Below, piece by piece: positions 42,633 through 55,163 of a stretch of DNA of 64,000 nucleotides. The DNA is from Aureimonas sp. AU22 (GTDB lineage Bacteria; Pseudomonadota; Alphaproteobacteria; Rhizobiales; Rhizobiaceae), in contig NZ_BBWJ01000026.1 in assembly GCF_001463745.1 (NCBI RefSeq), forward strand, positions 1 to 64,000. The letters are read 5' to 3'. The position numbers and the translations under genes are program-made. Every line of letters starts with the position of its first letter. Positions within the stretch are counted from its first letter, which is position 1. Below the pieces are notes generated by a model. It was not told where the DNA came from and did no database searches. It was given only the letters and a program-made list of their open reading frames with translations.

Positions 42633-43397
42633 TCAAAGCCGCGAGCAGGACGGATCGAGAAGCGACTCGACGGAATAGAAGTGGCGCGCCCCCGGCGGGA
42701 CGAAGTTGGTGAGAAGCACGAAGGTCGATCTGCCGTCGGGGAGTCGCTGTTTCGTGGCGATCAGGTAATGGCTGCCCATCGCCGCGTCCGCGCCGGGCAT
42801 CCTCGCGGCGAGGAGATCCAGCGGATTGAAGCTGGCCGCGTCGTCCGTATCCACCCGCATCGCCCAGATCACCCGACCTCGCAAGCGGATGCCGAGATCG
42901 GTGAAGCGTTGCGGGCTGATCGAGGCGATCCGCTGCGCGAGCGGTGTCTGAACCTTCGGCGAAAGGCACGCGATATGGACGTGCAGACGATCCTGCGAGC
43001 GCGCCTTCTCCGGGTTCATCGCGAGCGCGAACCCGTCCGGGATGGGCTCATCTGCCGTGTCGCCCAGAACCCACCGGCGCTCCCCCCAGGCGAGCGCGAA
43101 GAAGTCGGGAGCACCGGACCGCAGGAGCCGCCGATCTTCGATGCCCGAGATGTCCGCAAGCGGCGCGAGGATCGTGCGTTGCTTCTGGAGCGGCTCCCGC
43201 AGGACGGCATAGGCGGAGAGATCGGCCGTCGGGGCTTCGACCTTCAGGCACGGCAGGGGCGAGGACACGTATTGCCACGACGCGCGGCAAGCGGTCAGGA
43301 CGAGTGCGAGCGCGGATCGATCGAAAGCATGGGCTGCGATCACGCCGATCGCCGAAAGGGCGAGCGCAGCGAGGGTCGCAAGGGTCCGTCGACGCAT
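42633..43397 (-). CDS. cdh: CDP-diacylglycerol pyrophosphatase
   Basis: Membrane-anchored or secreted enzyme of 254 residues hydrolysing CDP-diacylglycerol to phosphatidate and CMP. N-terminal hydrophobic signal/anchor RTLATLAALALSAIGVIAAH. The family core carries GFALAMNPEKARSQDRLHVH with the HIT-like His-x-His, then YLIATKQRLPDGRSTFVLL. Isolated, with no phospholipid genes nearby. Confidence 0.8.
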   Translation of the reverse strand: MRRRTLATLAALALSAIGVIAAHAFDRSALALVLTACRASWQYVSSPLPCLKVEAPTADLSAYAVLREPLQKQRTILAPLADISGIEDRRLLRSGAPDFFALAWGERRWVLGDTADEPIPDGFALAMNPEKARSQDRLHVHIACLSPKVQTPLAQRIASISPQRFTDLGIRLRGRVIWAMRVDTDDAASFNPLDLLAARMPGADAAMGSHYLIATKQRLPDGRSTFVLLTNFVPPGARHFYSVESLLDPSCSRL

Positions 43398-43587
43398 GAG
43401 GCAAGTCCGAATACCGAAAACGCGAGGCGTTCCTTAAACAGCTATGAGGCGCCCATTGCGAGCCCAAAGCGCCGCCTCCCGGCCGGTGCGAAGGCGCCTT
43501 GCCCCCCATCGCCGCCCCGTCGCCCGCAAGGGGCCATCGTCCGGGCGGAGCCCGACCTTCCCGGGCATGGCAGCTGGCCGGCCGTCG

Positions 43588-43821
43588 TCATCCGCCTTGC
43601 GACGAGGAGCGCGGCTGCGGTCGCTCCAGCGCCGCCTCCAGGGCTTGGCACTCGAACGTCTTGTATTGCCACTGGCCCCTTCGATGCCGCCGGCGGTAGA
43701 CCCGGCTCAACCACAGGCGGCGGAACGGGCGATCCGGATCGCCGCTGAATGCCATTACCGGACGCCAGGCGAACCAGAGCGCCCAGTGGTTCACCGACCA
43801 CGATGTCGATTGCAAGAGCAT
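43588..43821 (-). CDS. small basic protein of unknown function
   Basis: A 77-residue protein rich in Trp, Arg and Phe: NHWALWFAWRPVMAFSG near the start, then WLSRVYRRRHRRGQWQYK. The WFAWRPV-type segment is one I associate with small conserved proteins of alphaproteobacteria and their phages, function unknown. It sits in a 700-bp stretch otherwise without genes between cdh and the tRNA. A longer start 14 codons upstream exists. Confidence 0.5.
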   Translation of the reverse strand: MLLQSTSWSVNHWALWFAWRPVMAFSGDPDRPFRRLWLSRVYRRRHRRGQWQYKTFECQALEAALERPQPRSSSQGG

Positions 43822-44102
43822 GGCGTGGCACAGCCTGTCCGTTGATTGCGACAGACAATGCATCCGATCATGGATCGGGCAATGGCTCCCGACGCCCTAT
43901 GGTTAACGCGGTCGCGCCGGTCGTGCGATCAGGCCGTGGCCTCTTCGAGAATCGCGCTTCGCCTGGAACGCGAGCACGACCGCCCAGATCCTATCGAGCG
44001 GCACCCATCGCGATGAGGGTGCGGGTCATTCTGAGAGGAAGGCCTTGGCTCGCCGAGGCAGGCGTGAATTTCGTGAGGACGGAACGAAATTCAGGGATCG
44101 AA
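43822..44102. other. gap between small basic protein and tRNA-Val
   Basis: Nothing recognisable: no repeat, integrase remnant or second tRNA. This is the natural attachment-site neighbourhood for a tRNA-targeting island, but no direct repeat of the tRNA 3' end is visible. Confidence 0.5.
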
Positions 44103-44177
44103 TGGTGGGCGCGACAGGGATTGAACCTGTGACCCCTGCAATGTCAATGCAGTGCTCTCCCGCTGAGCTACGCGCCC
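44103..44177 (-). tRNA. tRNA-Val (anticodon GAC)
   Basis: Minus-strand cloverleaf: acceptor GGGCGCG pairs with CGCGCCC, D-arm region GCTCAGCGGGAGAGC, anticodon stem CTGCA/TGCAG closing loop TTGACAT (anticodon GAC), T-arm CAGGTTCAATCCCTG. The CCA end is encoded in the DNA. Confidence 0.95.
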
Positions 44178-44260
44178 ATTCGATGAAGCGGCTTACACCA
44201 TATGAGGCGCGGGGCGGTCAAGACCGTTTGCGCCGCTCGTGACCGCCGGAGCCAAAAAAA

Positions 44261-44626
44261 TCAGGCGGCGTCCTGGAGCATCTTGCCGACCTCCTCCACC
44301 AGCTCGCGCAGGTGGAAGGGCTTCGACAGGATCTTGGCGTCCTTCGGAGCCTTGGAATCCGGGTTCAGCGCCACGGCGGCAAAGCCCGTGATGAACATCA
44401 CCTTGAGGTCGGGATCGAGCTCGGTCGCGCGGCGCGCCAGCTCGATGCCGTCCATCTCCGGCATCACGATGTCGGTCAGGAGCAACGAGAACGGCTCCTC
44501 GCGAAGACGCTCGTAGGCGCTGCCGCCGTTGTCGTAGGCGGTCACCTCGTAGCCGGCCTTCTCCAGGGCCTTGGCCAGGAAGCGGCGCATGTCGTTGTCG
44601 TCTTCGGCCAGAAGGATCTTATACAT
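44261..44626 (-). CDS. cpdR: response regulator CpdR
   Basis: Receiver-only protein of 121 residues that, unphosphorylated, recruits ClpXP to its targets at the cell pole in alphaproteobacteria. YKILLAEDDNDMRRFLAKAL at the start, Asp52 in LLTDIVMPEMDGIELA, Thr in FITGFAAVAL and Lys in ILSKPFHLRELVEEV. The short stem after the switch Thr (PDSKAPKDAKI) is typical of CpdR. Phosphorylation normally comes from CckA-ChpT, not encoded here. Confidence 0.95.
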   Translation of the reverse strand: MYKILLAEDDNDMRRFLAKALEKAGYEVTAYDNGGSAYERLREEPFSLLLTDIVMPEMDGIELARRATELDPDLKVMFITGFAAVALNPDSKAPKDAKILSKPFHLRELVEEVGKMLQDAA

Positions 44627-44783
44627 CTCGTAACCTGATTGTCGCGGCCCATGCCGGACGTGAAGCCTGTGCTGCAGTGAACCTTTTAGCAGATTGCTTA
44701 AGCAAGAGCTAAATGGAATGTTCGTGGGCGGGGACAGCCCTATCTCCTCGCCAACGCGGTTTGCGAAAGGGAAATGAAGGGGA

Positions 44784-45692
44784 GTGCATTTGGACGTCGC
44801 AGCCCCGCACCTGGAAACCGCCGCAGGCCCGTGCCCCGCCTTCGAAGTGATCGAGCCGACGCGCCAGACGAGCCCTTTCGTGTTCTCGTCGCCCCATAGC
44901 GGCCGGGCCTATCCATCCGCCTTCCTCGCCCAGAGCCGCCTCGGCCCCTCGGCGATCCGCCGGTCCGAGGACCTCTTCGTCGACCAGCTCTTCGACTTCG
45001 TGCCCGCGCTCGGCGCGCCGATGCTGGTCGCGCGCTTTCCCAGGGCCTATCTCGACGTCAACCGCGAGCCCTACGAGCTCGACCCGGCGATGTTCTCGGA
45101 GGCGCTTCCCGCGAAGGTGAACTCGGCATCCGTGCGCGTCGCCGGCGGGCTCGGCACGATCCCGCGCATCGTCGCAGAGCGCGAGGAGATCTACGCCGGG
45201 CGCATTCCGGTCGCCGATGCGCTGGCGCGGATCGAGACGATCTACATGCCCTTCCACCAGACGCTGGAGCGCCTCGTGGAGACGACGCGCCGCACCTTCG
45301 GCTTCGCGATCCTGATCGACTGCCATTCGATGCCGTCCTCCGTGCGCCCGATGCCGGGCGGCCCGAAGGCCGACATCGTGGTGGGCGACCGCTTCGGCAC
45401 GAGCGCCGCGCACCATTACGTGGCGATGGCGACCCAGCGCCTCTCTGCGCTCGGGCTGGATGTGACGCGCAACAAGCCCTATGCCGGCGGCTACATCACC
45501 GAGCGCTACGGACGCCCGCGCGCCGGGGTCCATGCCATCCAGCTCGAGATCAACCGGGCGCTCTATGCCGACGAGCGCAACTTCGTGCCCCACGCCGCCT
45601 TCGGCCATTTCCGGCGCATCCTCTGGGAGTTCGTGTCCTGCTTCACGGCCGAGGTCGAGGCGGAGCTCCATCGGCCCGCCGCCGCCGAGTAG
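44784..45692 (+). CDS. N-formylglutamate amidohydrolase
   Basis: Zinc-type hydrolase of 302 residues (FGase family, HutG-like) releasing formate and glutamate from N-formylglutamate, the last step of one histidine degradation route. Motifs: FVFSSPHSGRAYP, RSEDLFVDQLFDFV, DVNREPYELDPAMF, ILIDCHSMPSS and GYITERYGRP. The GTG start follows GAAGGGGA closely. Other hut genes are not in the window, so another amide substrate is possible. Confidence 0.87.
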   Translation: MHLDVAAPHLETAAGPCPAFEVIEPTRQTSPFVFSSPHSGRAYPSAFLAQSRLGPSAIRRSEDLFVDQLFDFVPALGAPMLVARFPRAYLDVNREPYELDPAMFSEALPAKVNSASVRVAGGLGTIPRIVAEREEIYAGRIPVADALARIETIYMPFHQTLERLVETTRRTFGFAILIDCHSMPSSVRPMPGGPKADIVVGDRFGTSAAHHYVAMATQRLSALGLDVTRNKPYAGGYITERYGRPRAGVHAIQLEINRALYADERNFVPHAAFGHFRRILWEFVSCFTAEVEAELHRPAAAE

Positions 45693-45754
45693 CGCGGTCT
45701 CGCCAGGTCGGAGCGATCATCCTATAGACGGGGCCCCCGCCAGGAGACCCGCCG

Positions 45755-46537
45755 ATGACCACCCTTCCCGATGCCGCCTTCCTGTTCCGCCTGGCGGACG
45801 CCGCCGCCAGGGAAACGCTGCCGCGCTTCCGCACCGCGCTTCACATCGAGTCCAAGCCCAAGGAAGGCTACACGTTCGACCCGGTGACGGAGGCCGACCG
45901 CGAGGCGGAGAAGGCGATCCGCGCGCTGATCGAGGCCGAGTATCCCGCCCATGCGATCCTCGGCGAGGAATTCGGCCTCTCGGGCTCGGGCGACCACCTC
46001 TGGGTGATCGATCCGGTGGACGGCACGCGCCCCTTCATCTGCGGCGTGCCGGTCTGGGGCACGCTGATCGGGCTGACGGTCGCCGGGCGTGCCGAAATCG
46101 GCATCATGAGCCAGCCCTACACGCGCGAGCGGTTCTGGGCGACGCCGGACGGGGCCTTCGGTGACGGGCCGCTGGGGCAGAAGCCGCTGCGGGTGCGCGA
46201 CGTCGGGGGCCTTGCCCATGCCACCCTGTTCTCCTCGGCGCCCGAACTCTTCAAGGGCGGGCTGAAGGACCGCTTCCAGAGCCTCGTCGACCAGGTTCGG
46301 CTGACCCGCTTCGGAGCGGACTGCTACGCCTTCGCGATGCTCGCCGCCGGCCATGTCGACATCTGCGTCGAGCCGGGGCTCCAGCCCTACGACATCGTGG
46401 CGCTGACGCCGATCGTGGAGCGGGCGGGCGGGGTGATCACCACCTTCTCCGGCGAGCGGCCGGAAAACGGCGGCGACGTGGTGGCGGCCGCAACGCCGGC
46501 CCTTCACGAGGCGGCGCTGCGCATCCTCAACGGCTGA
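45755..46537 (+). CDS. hisN: histidinol-phosphatase, inositol-monophosphatase fold (HisN)
   Basis: Mg2+-dependent phosphatase of 260 residues. Metal sites: EADREAEKAIR, GEEFG, WVIDPVDGTRPF and the second Asp in ADCYAFAMLAAGHVDI. The DGTRPFICG form and GLQPYDIVALTPIVE are HisN-like and distinct from classical inositol phosphatase. CAGGAG precedes the ATG. Role in histidine synthesis is family inference. Its stop overlaps the convergent hydrolase gene by about 11 bp. Confidence 0.88.
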   Translation: MTTLPDAAFLFRLADAAARETLPRFRTALHIESKPKEGYTFDPVTEADREAEKAIRALIEAEYPAHAILGEEFGLSGSGDHLWVIDPVDGTRPFICGVPVWGTLIGLTVAGRAEIGIMSQPYTRERFWATPDGAFGDGPLGQKPLRVRDVGGLAHATLFSSAPELFKGGLKDRFQSLVDQVRLTRFGADCYAFAMLAAGHVDICVEPGLQPYDIVALTPIVERAGGVITTFSGERPENGGDVVAAATPALHEAALRILNG

Positions 46538-47615
46538 CGGGCGCGGCCTCGGTCGCCGCGACGGGTTCGCTCGCGCCCGGGGGCTCGGTCGCCGCCTCGG
46601 CGACCACCGCCGCGCCGATCAGCGCCTCGTCGATCGGGGGCAGGGGCATGGATCTCGGCAGTGCTTCGGCCAGGAAGGCCTCGATCGCGGCCAGCGCCGG
46701 CTCGCGGAACCGGTCGGCCTCCTGCAGGAGTTCGTGCCGGGCGCCCGCGACGCGGATCGAATGGCCCGAACGCATGCGCCAGGCGAGGCGCTCGGCCGCC
46801 GCCGTCGAGACGACGCGGTCGTCGCCCGGCAGAAGGAACAGGGTCGGAAGGTCGAGGCGCGCGATGCGGTCGGAATCGTCCAGGCGACGTGCGGCGCGCA
46901 GCACCGCCCACAGCCAGGAGGCCGAGAGACCCTCGACGAACAGCCAGGGCGCGGCGGTCTGCAGGGCGCGGTTGCGCTCGGATCGTCTGGCGTCGCTCGA
47001 CAGGACGTTGCCGGCGATCGGCGCGGCCGCATCGAGCCGGCGCACGCGGCGCAGCGGCACGAAACCGAGCCCGCACCCGTGAAGCAGGCCGGCGACGGCG
47101 CTCCTCAGGCGCCGCAGGCCCGCCGATCCCGGCAGGGCCACGAGCGGGGCCGTCAGCACCATGCGCTGGACAAGGGGCGAGAGGCGCTCCGTGGCCGACA
47201 GCGCCACCAGCCCGCCCATGGAATGGGCGAGGATCGCATAGGGCGGCGGACACCGGTCCATCACCACCTCGCGCAGGAAGCGCTCGAGATCGTCCACGTA
47301 ATGCGACAGGCGGCCGACATGGCCGATGCCCGGCAGAAAGGTCTCGCGCCCCGAGCCACCCTGGCCGCGCCAGTCGAAGCTCGCCACGGTGAAGCCCTGG
47401 CGGTTCAGGTCGGCGATCGTCTCGTAGTACTTCTCGACCGCCTCGTTGCGCCCCTGCAGCACGAGGACGGTGCCGCGGCTCGTCATCTCGGCAGGCCCCC
47501 GGCCGATCGCGTAGCGCAGGCGCACGCCCCGCCCGAGGTCGTGATGCCCGGTCTCGAGCCCCGCCGGCGCGGGGTTGAGGTCGTGGGTGACGAAGGCGTC
47601 GGGGGATTCGGGCAC
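46527..47615 (-). CDS. alpha/beta hydrolase, lysophospholipase (PldB) type
   Basis: Serine hydrolase of 362 residues with no signal peptide. Oxyanion region TVLVLQGRNE, nucleophile elbow LAHSMGGLVAL, acid in LLPGDDRVVS and His in AGARHELLQEAD. SFDWRGQGGSGRE is typical of the PldB/monoacylglycerol lipase group. The C-terminus ends in an Ala/Glu-rich tail. The GTG at 47615 has GGAG upstream; the only longer option is a TTG. Confidence 0.82.
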   Translation of the reverse strand: MPESPDAFVTHDLNPAPAGLETGHHDLGRGVRLRYAIGRGPAEMTSRGTVLVLQGRNEAVEKYYETIADLNRQGFTVASFDWRGQGGSGRETFLPGIGHVGRLSHYVDDLERFLREVVMDRCPPPYAILAHSMGGLVALSATERLSPLVQRMVLTAPLVALPGSAGLRRLRSAVAGLLHGCGLGFVPLRRVRRLDAAAPIAGNVLSSDARRSERNRALQTAAPWLFVEGLSASWLWAVLRAARRLDDSDRIARLDLPTLFLLPGDDRVVSTAAAERLAWRMRSGHSIRVAGARHELLQEADRFREPALAAIEAFLAEALPRSMPLPPIDEALIGAAVVAEAATEPPGASEPVAATEAAPVSR

Positions 47616-48028
47616 GGCGGCTCCGTCGCGGCATAGGGGCGGCGCCCGTCGGCGGGGCCGTTCCAAGGCTCTATCGCAGAGCGGCGGCCGGTTGAAGGCA
47701 ACTCGCCACCCGTCGGACGAAAAGAGCGGGGTCGAGAGCCATCTCGGACTCTCGACCCCTGGCGACCGGGACGGAAGGGACGGGACGCCCCGATCGTTCG
47801 CGTGAAGGGAAGCCGGGCTGTCCGTTTCGGGCCGCCGGGCGCGCGGTGCCTCGTGAGCCTTGCGCGCCGGGAGGGGACGCGATCCCGCTCTCCGGTGATC
47901 GGCGTTCTAGGGGAGCCGAGGTGAACGACTGCCGAAGGGCGCGTTCATCCGCCGTTCAGCCGTGACGCAGGTGTTAAACCGTTGAGATGGCTTCCGGAAA
48001 AAATCTGATCGCGAGGCTGGCGCGATCT
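47616..48028. other. intergenic region upstream of hsp20
   Basis: About 410 bp with no open frame that looks coding. It holds a strong hairpin at 47728-47759 oriented like a minus-strand terminator, and pyrimidine-rich stretches on the minus strand (CCCCTCCC, GTCCCTTCC) resembling anti-ribosome-site motifs of alphaproteobacterial small RNAs. A minus-strand small RNA is possible but unproved. Confidence 0.35.
47721..47759 (-). terminator. orphan intrinsic terminator facing left
   Basis: GGGGTCGAGAG and CTCTCGACCCC form a perfect 11-bp stem with a 10-nt loop. On the minus strand the stem is followed by GCTCTTTTCG, a terminator-like T-run; on the plus strand no T-run follows. No annotated minus-strand gene ends here. 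Confidence 0.5.
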
Positions 48029-48057
48029 CTTGAAGGCGCTTTTCGGCCCTCCCATGT
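48029..48057 (+). promoter_or_regulatory. RpoH (sigma-32) promoter of hsp20
   Basis: CTTGAA at 48029-48034 and CTCCCATGT at 48049-48057, 14 bp apart, match the heat-shock consensus CTTGAA...CCCCATNT almost perfectly. Transcription would begin near 48065. Confidence 0.75.
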
Positions 48058-48064
48058 TTGCCTC

Positions 48065-48178
48065 AGCGATCGCCCGATAGCGGGATCGCTGGCCCGGACG
48101 GACCGGCCGCCGCTCATCCGCGGGGCCTCATGGTCGACGGGTCAAACACGCAAAACCGTTGCTCAATGGAGAACACCC
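48065..48178 (+). promoter_or_regulatory. ROSE-like RNA thermometer in the hsp20 leader
   Basis: The predicted 5' leader of about 114 nt ends in GTTGCTC-AAT-GGAGAAC, six to ten bases before the ATG. In ROSE elements a UUGCU-type stretch folds on the Shine-Dalgarno with non-canonical pairs; here GTTGCTC faces GGAGAAC with matches at both ends and mismatches in the centre. This would hide GGAGA until heat melts it. Upstream hairpins of ROSE were not folded by me. Confidence 0.55.
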
Positions 48179-48643
48179 ATGCGTCAGTTCGACTTTGCCC
48201 CTCTCTACCGCTCCACCGTCGGTTTCGACCGGCTCTTCTCCATGCTCGACGCGGCCGGCAACGCCGAGACCGCCCAGAGCTATCCGCCCTACAACATCGA
48301 GCGGACCGGCGAGACCACCTACCGCATCACCATGGCGGTGGCAGGCTTCTCCGATGCCGAACTCTCGATCGAGTCGCGTGAGAACACGCTGACCGTGAAG
48401 GGCGAGAAGGGCGAGGACGCCGCCGGCGGTTCGGAGTTCCTGTATCGCGGCATCGCGGGCCGCGCCTTCGAGCGCCGCTTCCAGCTGGCCGAGCATGTCG
48501 AGGTGAAGGGTGCGAGCCTCAAGAACGGGCTCCTCCACATCGACCTCGCCCGCATCGTGCCGGAAGCGCTGAAGCCGCGCCGGATCGCCATCACGACCGC
48601 CAACGGCAACGAGGCCAAGGCGATCGAGGCGACCGCCGCCTGA
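48179..48643 (+). CDS. small heat shock protein Hsp20/IbpA-type
   Basis: ATP-independent chaperone of 154 residues. N-terminal RQFDFAPLYRSTVGFDRLFS matches rhizobial class A Hsp20 starts. The alpha-crystallin domain runs about 38-130, from YNIERTGETTYRITMAVAGF to the conserved ASLKNGLLHIDLAR, followed by PEALKPRRIAI. Expression is probably doubly heat-controlled by the RpoH promoter and leader described above. An in-frame upstream extension lies inside that leader and is rejected. Confidence 0.93.
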   Translation: MRQFDFAPLYRSTVGFDRLFSMLDAAGNAETAQSYPPYNIERTGETTYRITMAVAGFSDAELSIESRENTLTVKGEKGEDAAGGSEFLYRGIAGRAFERRFQLAEHVEVKGASLKNGLLHIDLARIVPEALKPRRIAITTANGNEAKAIEATAA

Positions 48644-48669
48644 TCCGGGACACGGATGACGACAGACGG

Positions 48670-48695
48670 ACGGCGCCCCTCGGGGCGCCGTTTTC
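48670..48695 (+). terminator. intrinsic terminator after hsp20
   Basis: ACGGCGCCCC and GGGGCGCCGT pair around a two-base loop (the innermost pairs must open) and are followed by TTTCG. It lies between convergent hsp20 and the threonine aldolase gene. Confidence 0.75.
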
Positions 48696-48699
48696 GTAT

Positions 48700-49749
48700 T
48701 CAGGCGATCAGCGCACAGAAGCGGTCGACGTCCGCCCGTTCGGTGGACCAGCTGGTGACGAGGCGGTAGAGGCCTTCGCCTGTCGCCATCAGCCCCGGCA
48801 TGTCGTGCGGCGGGTTCCAGTCGTAGAAGGTCGCGCCCTCCGCCCGCAGCCGCTCGGCCGTGGCAAGCTCGATGACGGCGAAGATCTCGTTGGAGCGCGT
48901 GTCCCAGGCTTGGCGCGCATGGGTGGAGCGCGCGATGCCGGCCCGCAGGGCATCGGCCATCGCATTGGCGTGGGCGGCGAGCTCCAGCCACAGGCTGCCG
49001 TCGAGATAGGCCGCGAACTGGGCCGCCATGAAGCGCGTCTTGGAGAAGAGCTGCGCCCCGCGCTTGCGGATATAGGGGAACTGCTCCGCCTGTTTCGGAT
49101 CGAAGAACACGACGGCTTCCGCGCACCAGCAGCCGTTCTTGGTGGCCCCGAAGGAGAGGATGTCGACGCCGGCGCGCCAGGTCATCTCGGCCGGCGAGGC
49201 GTTGGAGGCGGCGAGCGCGTTGGCGAAGCGCGCCCCGTCCATGTGGAGCGCGAGGCCGCGTTCATGGGCGATCTCGCCGATCGCCGCGATCTCGCCCGTG
49301 GAATAGAGCGTGCCGGCTTCGGTGGCCTGGGAGAGCGAGATCGCCATCGGCTGGCCCGCATGCACGAAGCCCGGCCGGAAGCGCGCGAGCTCGGAGACGA
49401 GGTGGCCGGGGTCCATGCGCCCGAGGGCGCCCTCCACCGGCACCATGCGCGCGCCGTGGGTGAAGAATTCCGGCGCGCCGCACTCGTCCTGCGCCACATG
49501 CGCCTCGCGGTGACACATGACGACGCCGCCCGGCCGGTTGACGGCGGCAAAGGACAAGGAGTTCGCCGCCGTGCCCGTGCCGACGAAATAGACGGCGACC
49601 TCGCGCTCGAAGATCTCGTTGAAGCGCCGCTCCACCGCCTTGTCGATGTCGCTCGCCCCGTAGGCCGCGGCCATGCCCGCGCCGTGCGTGGCCAGCGATT
49701 GCGTGACGGCGGGATGGGCGCCGGACCAGTTGTCGGATGCAAAGATCAT
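48700..49749 (-). CDS. ltaE: low-specificity L-threonine aldolase
   Basis: PLP enzyme of 349 residues cleaving threonine to glycine and acetaldehyde. FASDNWSGAHPAV at the start, ISLSQATEAGTLYS, ALHMDGARFANAL for the PLP-Asp, and the Schiff-base Lys in SFGATKNGCWCAEAVV. Fold type I, complete, expected cytoplasmic tetramer. It could supply glycine or dispose of threonine; nearby genes give no further hint. Confidence 0.92.
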   Translation of the reverse strand: MIFASDNWSGAHPAVTQSLATHGAGMAAAYGASDIDKAVERRFNEIFEREVAVYFVGTGTAANSLSFAAVNRPGGVVMCHREAHVAQDECGAPEFFTHGARMVPVEGALGRMDPGHLVSELARFRPGFVHAGQPMAISLSQATEAGTLYSTGEIAAIGEIAHERGLALHMDGARFANALAASNASPAEMTWRAGVDILSFGATKNGCWCAEAVVFFDPKQAEQFPYIRKRGAQLFSKTRFMAAQFAAYLDGSLWLELAAHANAMADALRAGIARSTHARQAWDTRSNEIFAVIELATAERLRAEGATFYDWNPPHDMPGLMATGEGLYRLVTSWSTERADVDRFCALIA

Positions 49750-50075
49750 GCGGGCTGACTAACGCGCGCGTGGCGCGTCGTCAAAGCCCCTCCGGCCCGG
49801 CCGCTTTGCATGGAAAGCTCGAGGACGTTAGAACCGCTCTTGCCGCTCGGGCTTAACTCTGGCATAAGCGGGAAATAGGTCAGCAATGCTGCCCTATATG
49901 GGGCGGCCGTCTCCGGGACGACGCCGCTGGCGGGCGCCGGGAGAGCGGGCGCTTCGATTGATCCATGGGCATGCGCGGCGCGCGGTGGCAAAAGGGCCGT
50001 CCGGGCGCCGAAGTCCTGCCCGAAGAACCAAGGTTGCTCCAGCCTCTGGGCGACGACGAGACAGGGAGACACGCG
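49750..50075. other. gltB promoter and leader region
   Basis: About 325 bp without a gene. TTGCCG at 49840-49845 and CATAAG at 49863-49868, 17 bp apart, make a candidate promoter, implying an unusually long leader of about 200 nt before gltB. I see no clear riboswitch. Confidence 0.45.
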
Positions 50076-54794
<4,719 letters not shown>

Positions 54795-54803
54795 GGCCGC
54801 GGC

Positions 54804-54965
54804 TTGTCCTGGAACGGGTTCCACGGGGTGGCGGCGGTGCTGATCGCCGTCGCCGTCCCGGCAGGGGTCTGGCTGGTGAACGGCGTCCTGCCGGTGCCGG
54901 TCCTCGTCCTTGGGGCGGTTCTGGGAATGTCATACTGGTACTGGCGTCCGTTCCCGGGCATCTGA
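54804..54965 (+). CDS. small membrane peptide between gltB and gltD
   Basis: A 53-residue open frame with TTG start (GTG eight codons later is an alternative). It begins SWNGFHGVAAVLIAVAVPAG, continues with a short GVLPVP turn and a second hydrophobic run VLVLGAVLGMS, and ends YWYWRPFPGI. The pattern is two membrane spans with an aromatic C-terminal tail. It fills the space right after gltB on the same strand, so it may be cotranscribed with glutamate synthase. I do not recognise a family. Start choice is uncertain because the ribosome site is weak. Confidence 0.5.
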   Translation: MSWNGFHGVAAVLIAVAVPAGVWLVNGVLPVPVLVLGAVLGMSYWYWRPFPGI

Positions 54966-55163
54966 CGCCGCGCCGGCGACCCTTGCGGGGTCGAAGCGCA
55001 GCTCTCTTCGGGACGGTGCGGCGGTCCGTCGCTCGCGAAGTCTGGACGCGTTCTATTCTCGCGGAAATTGGTGTAAGGCGAGCCCGGTCGGCAAGGGATC
55101 CGATCGCTCGCGCATGGGGGCACGCGCGCTGAACGCAGCGCCGCCGCCCGGACGGAGGGGCAT

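Noticed and set aside
43444-43845. Plus-strand frames of 66-133 codons in the gene-poor stretch
   Set aside because: Arg/Pro/Ala-rich, no ribosome site, no domain; the opposite-strand 77-residue frame is more protein-like.
43822-44180. tRNA-Val as an integration site of a genomic island
   Set aside because: No integrase and no direct repeat of the tRNA end was found in the flanks.
44261-44290. T-rich run after the cpdR stop as an intrinsic terminator
   Set aside because: Seven T's follow the stop on the minus strand, but no stable stem directly precedes them.
48065-48178. Longer Hsp20 start at 47987 in the same frame
   Set aside because: That extension would begin upstream of the RpoH promoter and cover the regulatory leader.
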